Positions 1 through 4,426 of a DNA stretch of 5,079 bases are shown here, piece by piece (position 1 is the stretch's first letter; each line of letters starts with the position of its first letter). The notes beneath the pieces are model-generated. The model saw nothing but the letters and a program-made list of their open reading frames with translations, did no database searches and had not been told where the DNA came from. Made by a program: the position numbers and the translations under genes. This DNA is from Phycisphaerae bacterium (GTDB lineage: Bacteria > Planctomycetota > Phycisphaerae > Phycisphaerales > UBA1924), in NCBI GenBank assembly GCA_016794945.1, contig JAEUIX010000252.1:1-5079 (forward strand), written 5' to 3'.

Positions 1-125
1 CCGACGCCGACGGGGAGCTGATCGCCGACGTGACGAACAACGACGGCACGGGCGGCCCCGACGGGTTCCTGACCGGCTCGGACTTCGACTTCTACGTCCA
101 GGCCTTCTTCACCGGCGGCTGCTGA
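1..125 (+). CDS. C-terminal end of an exported protein with GC-type dockerin-like tag (partial)
   Basis: The reading frame beginning at base 3 is open from the left edge and ends in TGA at 123-125, giving the last 40 residues of a protein whose body lies outside the window. The visible part holds ADVTNNDGTGG, then GPDGFLTGSDFDFYVQAFF, then a final T-G-G-C. The acidic residues (D-x-T-N-N-D, then D-F-D) are spaced like a degenerate dockerin or EF-hand calcium loop. The same ending recurs in the next gene downstream (277-2004), including the last Gly-Gly-Cys, so the fragment is real coding sequence and not chance. A 25-base stretch is identical between the two genes (44-68 and 1926-1950). The tag is expected on exported or surface-attached proteins; the enzymatic part of this protein cannot be inferred. 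A strong terminator follows 26 bp after the stop, so transcription of this gene very probably ends there. Confidence 0.85.
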   Translation, partial: DADGELIADVTNNDGTGGPDGFLTGSDFDFYVQAFFTGGC

Positions 126-151
126 AAACAGACCGATAAGCAACAACGCCG

Positions 152-181
152 CACCCCGGGCCCCGCCCGGGGTGTTTTTTT
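152..181 (+). terminator. Rho-independent terminator
   Basis: A perfect 9-bp GC-rich stem (CACCCCGGG at 152-160 pairing with CCCGGGGTG at 166-174) closes a 5-base loop (CCCCG) and is followed directly by seven T residues (175-181). It lies 26 bp after the stop codon of the partial gene at the left edge. This is a textbook intrinsic terminator, and it separates that gene from the M23 peptidase gene even though both encode the same C-terminal tag. Confidence 0.93.
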
Positions 182-204
182 GGGGCTCGCCGGCGCCTCC
201 AACC

Positions 205-232
205 TTGAGTTTGCACCGGGTCCGAGTAGTCT
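205..232 (+). promoter_or_regulatory. Candidate sigma70-type promoter for the M23 peptidase gene
   Basis: TTGAGT (205-210) and TAGTCT (227-232) are separated by 16 bases and resemble -35 and -10 boxes (TTGACA/TATAAT). The predicted transcript start near 239 would give a leader of about 38 nt containing the ribosome binding site. The position fits: it is after the terminator of the preceding gene and before the start codon chosen for the peptidase. The -10 box has the same TAG-x-x-T form as two other candidate -10 boxes in the window (3419-3424 plus, 3333-3328 minus). The match is moderate and rests on inspection only. Confidence 0.4.
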
Positions 233-264
233 GGTTCTCCTCGGCGCATCGCACTGATGTTGCT

Positions 265-270
265 GGGAGA
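265..270 (+). promoter_or_regulatory. Ribosome binding site that sets the M23 peptidase start
   Basis: GGGAGA (265-270) lies 6 bases before the ATG at 277. It supports that ATG over an upstream in-frame ATG at 172, which falls inside the terminator stem and T-tract of the previous gene and would add 35 unlikely residues. Confidence 0.7.
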
Positions 271-276
271 ACGGCC

Positions 277-2004
277 ATGCTCACCCTCGCGCTCTCGCTC
301 GCGTTGTTGCCGGCGCCGCTCGACCCCCCGAGCCGGGTCGGGCACCTCGTCGCCTCCGGCGGCGGCCCGATCGGCCAGCCCACCGACGGGCACACCTGCG
401 TGCCGGCGTGGCAGGAGGCCGAGATCCAGGCGGTCGTCGCGGCCAACGTCCGCGCGCTCGGGCTGGTCGACCCGACCGACGGCGCCCTGCCCCCGCCCGT
501 GCCGCCGCCGCTGGTGCGGTTCTTCCCGCACGCGGTGAACCTCTTCGACGATGCCTTCATGCAGTACACGGTCGATCTCAACCCCGCCGCCGGCGGGGTG
601 ATGGACTTCGCCTGCGCCTCGCCGGCGAGCAGCTACGACGGCCACAACGGCAACGACTCGGTGATCCGCTCCTTCGGCGAGCAGGCCTACGGCGTGCCGG
701 TCTACGCCGCGCTGCCGGGCACGGTCGTGGCCCGGGCCGACGGCTTCCCGGACATGAACACCACGATGTCGGGTCAGCCGGCCAACTACGTGGTGGTACA
801 GCACGCCGACGGGTCGCAGGCCTGGTACCTGCACCTGCGCAACGGCTCGGTGTTGCCCGCGGTGGGCCAGCACGTGCGCCTGGCCGAGCAGATCGGCCTC
901 ACAGGCTCCTCGGGCAACAGCAGCGTGCCGCACCTGCACTTCGAACTCCGCGACAGCAACGGCACCGTGTTCGAGCCCTGGGCGACCACGCCCGCCAGCG
1001 CCTGCCGGCCCGGATCCAGCGGGTTCGTTCAGCAGCCGGCGTTCGTCCGCACGTTCTACGCCAACGACTTCGGTTTCACGCAACTGAACATCGGCACGCT
1101 GCCCGCCACCCAGTTGCCGCCCTACGCGCTGCCGCGCACCGGGCACAAGGCGCCCGCGGAGACGAACCTCTACATCTGGACGATCTTCCAGAACCTTCCG
1201 GCCAACGCCACGTGGCAGTTCACCTTCAAGCGTCCGAACGGCACGACGGCGTTCACGTCGGGCCAGGTTGCCATCAGCAACGGCGCCACGCCGCAGCGCA
1301 CCTGGTGGCAGTGGACATCGTTCTTCGTCAACGACCTCAACAGCAGCTCGTTCCTGGGCACCTGGCGCATCAGCGTCACGCTCACCAGCCCGTCCACGGG
1401 CACGGTCCCCGTGGTGACCGATGCGCCGCTCGAGCTGCGCTCCGTTCGCTCCGCCACGTACAACCGGCCGCCCAACGCCTTCACCGTCTCGCTCGACCCG
1501 CCCGCCCCGACCGCCACCGACGCCGTGTACGCCCGGGTGAGCGCCAGCCGCACGCTCGACGACCCCGACTATGACATCCTCCGTTACCGATACGTCTGGA
1601 AGCGTTCGGGAGTCATCGTCCGCGACGTCACCCACGCCGGACGCAGCGACGCCGTCCCCGCCGGCACGCTCCAACTCGGGTCGGTGCTCCGCTGCGAGGT
1701 CACGTGCCTCGACCCGCTCGACGCCTCCACCGCCGCGGCCCCGGCTCAGTTCACCGTCACCGTCGGCCCCTGCCCGGCCGACCTGGGCACCGAGGGCAGC
1801 CCCGACCCGTTGTCCGGACCCGACGGCTTCATCACCGGGACCGACTTCGACGTGTTCATCCTGGCGTTCTTCGCCGAGTTGCGGACAGCGGGAGGCCTGC
1901 TCCTGGCCGACCTGACCAACGACACCGGCACGGGCGGCCCCGACGGGTTCATCACCGGCGCCGATTTCGACCGGTTCATCCTCTCGTTCTTCGGCGGATG
2001 CTGA
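277..2004 (+). CDS. Exported M23 (LytM-type) metalloendopeptidase with GC-type dockerin-like C-terminal tag
   Basis: 575-aa protein. The M23 family are zinc endopeptidases that usually cut peptidoglycan cross-bridges or stem peptides outside the cytoplasm. Order of parts: a short hydrophobic N-terminus (MLTLALSLALLPAP) that looks like a signal peptide but lacks the usual positive n-region; an M23 domain at about residues 115-235; a Trp/Tyr/Asn-rich beta region at about 260-390 that I do not recognise; an Ig/PKD- or cadherin-like domain at about 395-495 (NRPPNAF start, D-P-D-Y-D then YRYVWKRSG); and the two-repeat tag at 500-575 ending G-G-C. All M23 catalytic features are visible: H123 and D127 in an H-x-G-x-D motif, H186 in Y-L-H-L, and H219 and H221 in HLHFE. 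Seven cysteines, one of them the last residue, suit an exported disulfide-containing protein. The start is chosen by the GGGAGA site. The family call is firm. The substrate is inferred, and a cell-wall role or cleavage of some other surface or foreign peptide are both possible. Confidence 0.9.
   Translation: MLTLALSLALLPAPLDPPSRVGHLVASGGGPIGQPTDGHTCVPAWQEAEIQAVVAANVRALGLVDPTDGALPPPVPPPLVRFFPHAVNLFDDAFMQYTVDLNPAAGGVMDFACASPASSYDGHNGNDSVIRSFGEQAYGVPVYAALPGTVVARADGFPDMNTTMSGQPANYVVVQHADGSQAWYLHLRNGSVLPAVGQHVRLAEQIGLTGSSGNSSVPHLHFELRDSNGTVFEPWATTPASACRPGSSGFVQQPAFVRTFYANDFGFTQLNIGTLPATQLPPYALPRTGHKAPAETNLYIWTIFQNLPANATWQFTFKRPNGTTAFTSGQVAISNGATPQRTWWQWTSFFVNDLNSSSFLGTWRISVTLTSPSTGTVPVVTDAPLELRSVRSATYNRPPNAFTVSLDPPAPTATDAVYARVSASRTLDDPDYDILRYRYVWKRSGVIVRDVTHAGRSDAVPAGTLQLGSVLRCEVTCLDPLDASTAAAPAQFTVTVGPCPADLGTEGSPDPLSGPDGFITGTDFDVFILAFFAELRTAGGLLLADLTNDTGTGGPDGFITGADFDRFILSFFGGC
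1774..2001 (+). repeat. Two-repeat dockerin-like sorting/anchoring tag within the M23 protein
   Basis: This codes for residues 500-575. Two units are seen: residues 514-532 (GPDGFITGTDFDVFILAFF) and 554-572 (GPDGFITGADFDRFILSFF), identical at 16 of 19 positions. Each is preceded by an Ala-Asp-Leu segment (A-D-L-G-T and A-D-L-T-N-D) that could supply the first calcium ligands. The protein then stops after Gly-Gly-Cys. The partial gene at 1-125 has a diverged copy of the last unit (12 of 19 identical to the second one) and the same Gly-Gly-Cys end. Duplicated loop-plus-helix units recall dockerin domains. The role in attachment is inferred from the fixed position on otherwise unrelated exported proteins. 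Confidence 0.75.
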
Positions 2005-2023
2005 CGGCGATCCGATGCGCGGC

Positions 2024-3172
2024 TCAGCCCGCGTACGCGGCGTCTGGCCGGGCGCTGGGCGTGTCCTTCGGCAGCAGGTAGCGATCGACGAACCGGCGCG
2101 TGTTCCACACGTACCGCGCCGCGGCGATGCGCCGGGCCTCGACGCCCAGCCGCGCACGCAGGGCAGCATCGTCGGCGATGCGGATCATGGCGTCCGCCAG
2201 CGGGCCGGGGTTCCACAGGTCCGGTCGACGCGGGTCCGCCGCAGGGAAGAGCAGGCCCCCGCCGTCGGCCACCTTGTCGGCGAGCACGGGAAGGTCGCTG
2301 GAGATGATCGGTAGCCCGCAGAGCATGCCCTGCACGATCGACTGGGAGAACGTCTCGTCCGGCCCGTAGCTGGCGACGATCAGCGCGTCCATGCTCCTCA
2401 GGAACGCCGGCACGTGCTGCGGCTCGATCCACGGCTCGTAGACGACCGACGGATCCCGAACGGCCGGCGGGCTGCGGCCGAAACTGGCGAGGTGAAGCCG
2501 CACTCGGCTCCGAAGATCCTGGGGCATCGACTCCAAGGCCCGCACGGCCAGCGCGGCGCCCTTCCACGGGTTGTCGAGCTTCCCCAGCATGGCGAATCGG
2601 ACGGGTTCGTCCGGCGGCCGGACCCGCGGCGAGGGCGTAAAGGCCTCGGCGTTCGCGACGCCGTAGCAGACGGACACGCGCTCGCGCAGATCGGTCGGGA
2701 ACTGATCCGCCACCTGCCGGCTCACCGCCGTGAGGGTCGCTCCCCACGCACGCAGGCGCGACGCCGCCAGCAGGCCCGGCGCCTTGTGCGCCTGCAGCAC
2801 GATCCGCCCGACTACGCCCCGTGCCCGCAGCACTTCGACCGCCGGCAGCGCGCCCTTTGCCGGGTTGCCCAGGAGCATCGCGTCGAACGGCCGCCCGTGC
2901 GCGGGCCGGCGGAGCCGCCACGCCGCGGCGAGTCCCGCCAGCACCGGCTTGCCGAATCGGGCCGTGAACATGAGCTCCACGCCCGTGTCGGCCAGCCGTT
3001 GCTCGAGCCGCGTGCGCCAGGTCCCCTCTGCCGGCACCACCACGCGCAGGCCCAACTCGGCCAGCTCGCGGATGTGGTGCAGGTCGAACAGCTGCACCCC
3101 GCGCAGCGGCCGGTCGCGACGATCCTCCAGGAACGACGGTGCGAAGTACAGGATGGACTCGCGGCCGTTCAC
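2024..3172 (-). CDS. GT4-family (GT-B fold) glycosyltransferase
   Basis: 382-aa protein from a GTG at 3172 to TGA at 2026-2024. Family members move a sugar from a nucleotide-sugar donor to an acceptor such as a lipid, glycan or small molecule, usually at the cytoplasmic face of the membrane. The N-terminal Rossmann half begins ESILYFAPSF and has an acceptor-side helix (GVQLFDLHHIRELAELG, 25-41). The C-terminal donor half shows the phosphate-binding G-K-x(5)-K-G pattern (GKLDNPWKG, K198 and K204) and the signature DETFSQSIVQGMLCGLPII (272-290). In this signature the second Glu of the usual E-x7-E is Gln (E273...Q281). The GTG start is preferred because the first beta strand begins only 6 residues in and no in-frame ATG is near. 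It lacks a close ribosome binding site; a mini-frame with its own site overlaps it (see 3169-3198). A second in-frame GTG at 3220 is less likely. The donor and acceptor cannot be told from sequence. It converges on the peptidase gene with 19 bp between stops. Confidence 0.85.
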   Translation of the reverse strand: MNGRESILYFAPSFLEDRRDRPLRGVQLFDLHHIRELAELGLRVVVPAEGTWRTRLEQRLADTGVELMFTARFGKPVLAGLAAAWRLRRPAHGRPFDAMLLGNPAKGALPAVEVLRARGVVGRIVLQAHKAPGLLAASRLRAWGATLTAVSRQVADQFPTDLRERVSVCYGVANAEAFTPSPRVRPPDEPVRFAMLGKLDNPWKGAALAVRALESMPQDLRSRVRLHLASFGRSPPAVRDPSVVYEPWIEPQHVPAFLRSMDALIVASYGPDETFSQSIVQGMLCGLPIISSDLPVLADKVADGGGLLFPAADPRRPDLWNPGPLADAMIRIADDAALRARLGVEARRIAAARYVWNTRRFVDRYLLPKDTPSARPDAAYAG

Positions 3173-3198
3173 GCGCCGGCCAGCGTACCGGATCGCAC
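3169..3198 (-). other. Possible 9-codon leader minicistron overlapping the glycosyltransferase start
   Basis: On the minus strand a GTG at 3198 opens a 9-codon frame (M-R-S-G-T-L-A-G-A) whose TGA (3171-3169) overlaps the glycosyltransferase GTG (3172-3170) as GTGA. The only strong Shine-Dalgarno sequence in the region, GGGAGGGG (3215-3208), is 9 bases before this mini-frame and 35 bases before the glycosyltransferase start. Ribosomes could be delivered to the glycosyltransferase by termination-reinitiation. The frame is short enough to arise by chance, so this is a weak call resting on position only. Confidence 0.22.
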
Positions 3199-3226
3199 GC
3201 CCGCGTGCCCCTCCCGGCACACGGAC
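3199..3226 (-). promoter_or_regulatory. Hairpin with Shine-Dalgarno-like loop between tRNA-Leu and glycosyltransferase
   Basis: Read on the minus strand, GTCCGTGTGCC (3226-3216) pairs with GGCACGCGGGC (3209-3199) over 11 bp, two of them G-U, closing a 6-base loop GGGAGG (3215-3210). It begins 10 nt after the tRNA-Leu discriminator base. No T-tract follows, so it is not a standard intrinsic terminator. It may be a 3' trailer or processing structure for the tRNA, or a stem presenting the ribosome binding site of the downstream frame. GC-rich DNA makes chance stems common. Confidence 0.4.
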
Positions 3227-3236
3227 CGGGCGGCAA

Positions 3237-3321
3237 TGGCCCCGGTGGGAGTCGAACCCACACGCCCGTTGCCGGGCCGCGGATTTTAAGTCCGCTGCGT
3301 CTGCCGTTCCGCCACGGGGCC
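3237..3321 (-). tRNA. tRNA-Leu (anticodon UAA)
   Basis: The minus strand folds into a complete 85-nt class II tRNA. The 7-bp acceptor stem is perfect (GGCCCCG at 3321-3315 with CGGGGCC at 3244-3238) with discriminator A at 3237. A D arm follows. The anticodon stem GCGGA/TCCGC encloses loop CTTAAAA, which puts TAA at 3288-3286 and reads UUA leucine codons. The long variable arm (GCCCG-GCAA-CGGGC) is expected for tRNA-Leu, and the T arm is GTGGG-TTCGACT-CCCAC. The 3' CCA is not encoded (the next bases are TTG), so it must be added by a nucleotidyltransferase. UUA codons are rare in such high-GC genes; none is obvious in the genes here. It lies upstream of the glycosyltransferase on the same strand and may share a transcript with it. 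Confidence 0.97.
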
Positions 3322-3327
3322 GTCGCC

Positions 3328-3333
3328 AGTCTA
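3328..3333 (-). promoter_or_regulatory. Candidate -10 box for tRNA-Leu
   Basis: TAGACT on the minus strand (3333-3328) sits 6 bases upstream of the mature tRNA 5' end (3321), so a transcript would begin at about the tRNA end itself. No convincing -35 box is found at 16-18 bp; that position is occupied by an inverted repeat (3339-3356). The box shares the TAG-x-x-T form seen in the two plus-strand candidates. Confidence 0.28.
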
Positions 3334-3338
3334 CGGAG

Positions 3339-3356
3339 CCGTCGGCACGCCGACGG
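3339..3356. repeat. Inverted repeat in the divergent intergenic region
   Basis: CCGTCGG (3339-3345) and CCGACGG (3350-3356) form a perfect 7-bp palindrome with a 4-base spacer. A second one overlaps it: GGGCGGA (3355-3361) with TCCGCCC (3370-3376). They lie between tRNA-Leu (minus) and the FNR gene (plus), where an operator shared by both directions could sit. At this G+C content such palindromes are frequent, so a regulatory role is only possible. Confidence 0.3.
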
Positions 3357-3395
3357 GCGGAGCGGATCGTCCGCCCCGCGGCCGGGCGGTGGCGA

Positions 3396-3424
3396 TTGAC
3401 GCCCCCGGGCCCGGACCCTAGCGT
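3396..3424 (+). promoter_or_regulatory. Candidate promoter for the FNR-aminotransferase unit
   Basis: TTGACG (3396-3401) and TAGCGT (3419-3424) are spaced by 17 bases. The -35 matches consensus at 5 of 6 positions and the -10 at 3 of 6. The expected start near 3431 is only about 3 nt before the ATG at 3434, which would make the message nearly leaderless. That agrees with the weak ribosome binding site there (only GGGG at 3425-3428). Confidence 0.42.
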
Positions 3425-3433
3425 GGGGCCACC

Positions 3434-4387
3434 ATGAGCAGCCCCGCCGCCCACGAAGTGCAGATGCGCCCGGTCGAGATGCACATCTACCGGCCGACCG
3501 ATCCGGCGTGGGCCACGGTGGTGAAGTCCGAGCTGTGCACGGGAAAGAAGGCCGCGGGCATCTGCCGGCACATCGAGCTGGACGTCTCGGGCACGAACCT
3601 GGCGGGCCGGTGCTTCCCCGGGCAGTCGATCGGCGTGCTGCCCGACGGCGTGGACGGCACGGGGCGGCCGCACAAGCTGCGGCTGTACTCGCTGGCCAGC
3701 CCCAGCCGGGGCGAGGACGGCAAGGGCAACGTGATTTCGACGACGGTCAAGCGGATGATCGACGAGCACTGGGAGACGCACCGGCTGTTCCTGGGCGTCG
3801 CCAGCAACTGGCTGTGCGACCTGCAGGTGGGGGACCGGATCCGCGTCAGCGGGCCCAACGGCAAGAAGTTCGTGCTGCCGGTCAACACCAACGCGCACGA
3901 CTACGTCTTCTTCGCCACCGGCACGGGCGTCGCGCCCTACCGGGGGATGATCATCGACCTGCTCGAGGCCAACTGCTCCAGCCAGATCGCGCTGATCATG
4001 GGCTCGCCCTACCAGAGCGACCTGCTGTACCACGACTTCTTCCTGCGGATGGCCCAGCAGTACCCCAACTTCCACTACCTCACGGCGATCAGCCGCGAGC
4101 GCAACGGCGAGCACGACCGGCTCTACGTGCAGGACCGCCTTCGGGTGGATGCCGACCGGCTGCTGCCGATCCTCACGGGCGGGCGGGCGCTGGTCTACAT
4201 CTGCGGGCTGGCGGGCATGGAGCTGGGCATCTTCCAGGAGCTTGCGCTGATGCTCAACGGCTCGACGCTCGAGCAGTTCCTGAAGGTCGATCCCGAGGCG
4301 ATGCGCGACGTGCGCCGCTGGAACCGCAGCATGATCCACAAGCAGGTGCGCCCGACCTCCCGCGTGTTCATGGAGGTCTACGCCTGA
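3434..4387 (+). CDS. Ferredoxin--NADP+ reductase, plastid/cyanobacterial type
   Basis: 317-aa cytoplasmic FAD enzyme that passes electrons between ferredoxin or flavodoxin and NADP(H). FAD-binding half: KLRLYSLAS (R83, Y85, S86; plant enzymes have KLRLYSIAS) and TVKR (104-107). A GVASNWLCDLQVGD segment (121-134) follows the plant GVCSNFLCDLQPGD closely. NADP half: YVFFATGTGVAPYRGM (157-172); ISRE (219-222) with R229 and Y231, the residues that grip the 2'-phosphate of NADPH in plant FNR; and VYICGLAGME (254-263) with the conserved Cys257. The C-terminus reads E314-V-Y316-A317. The Tyr corresponds to the plant terminal Tyr that stacks on the flavin, but one extra Ala follows. The last helical region is about 17 residues longer than in plants. 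Two plant cysteines are replaced (T104, A123). The ATG at 3434 has only a weak ribosome binding site; Met11 (3464) is an alternative. The aminotransferase gene follows 39 bp later. No ferredoxin gene is in view. Confidence 0.9.
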   Translation: MSSPAAHEVQMRPVEMHIYRPTDPAWATVVKSELCTGKKAAGICRHIELDVSGTNLAGRCFPGQSIGVLPDGVDGTGRPHKLRLYSLASPSRGEDGKGNVISTTVKRMIDEHWETHRLFLGVASNWLCDLQVGDRIRVSGPNGKKFVLPVNTNAHDYVFFATGTGVAPYRGMIIDLLEANCSSQIALIMGSPYQSDLLYHDFFLRMAQQYPNFHYLTAISRERNGEHDRLYVQDRLRVDADRLLPILTGGRALVYICGLAGMELGIFQELALMLNGSTLEQFLKVDPEAMRDVRRWNRSMIHKQVRPTSRVFMEVYA

Positions 4388-4394
4388 CGCACCC

Positions 4395-4413
4395 GGCGCC
4401 GGCCCGCGGCGCC
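4395..4413 (+). other. GC-rich hairpin between the FNR and aminotransferase genes
   Basis: GGCGCCG (4395-4401) pairs with CGGCGCC (4407-4413), giving 7 bp with a 5-base loop. No T-tract follows, so it is not a complete terminator. It ends 3 bases before the GGAG (4417-4420) of the aminotransferase and may tune mRNA stability or translation between the two genes, or be a chance result of high G+C. Confidence 0.3.
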
Positions 4414-4426
4414 GCCGGAGCCAGCC

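Noticed and set aside
172..276. N-terminal extension of the M23 protein from an ATG at 172
   Set aside because: The ATG lies within the terminator stem, has no ribosome binding site, and would bury the hydrophobic signal-like segment. The ATG at 277 has GGGAGA 6 bases upstream.
109..2169. A 686-codon minus-strand open frame opposite the M23 gene
   Set aside because: It is antisense to a gene with intact catalytic motifs, is rich in Arg, Gly and Val with no recognisable motif, and crosses the terminator at 152-181.
3172..3220. Glycosyltransferase start at the upstream in-frame GTG (3220)
   Set aside because: No purine-rich site precedes it, it sits within the stem of the hairpin, and the extra 16 residues are Arg/Gly-rich and outside the expected fold. 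Not fully excluded.
3237..3321. tRNA-Leu as an integration site for a mobile element
   Set aside because: No integrase, no direct repeat of the tRNA 3' end elsewhere in the window, and the flanking genes are ordinary chromosomal ones.
4395..4413. Terminator between the FNR and aminotransferase genes
   Set aside because: The stem is good but no T-tract follows, and it is immediately followed by the ribosome binding site of the next gene.
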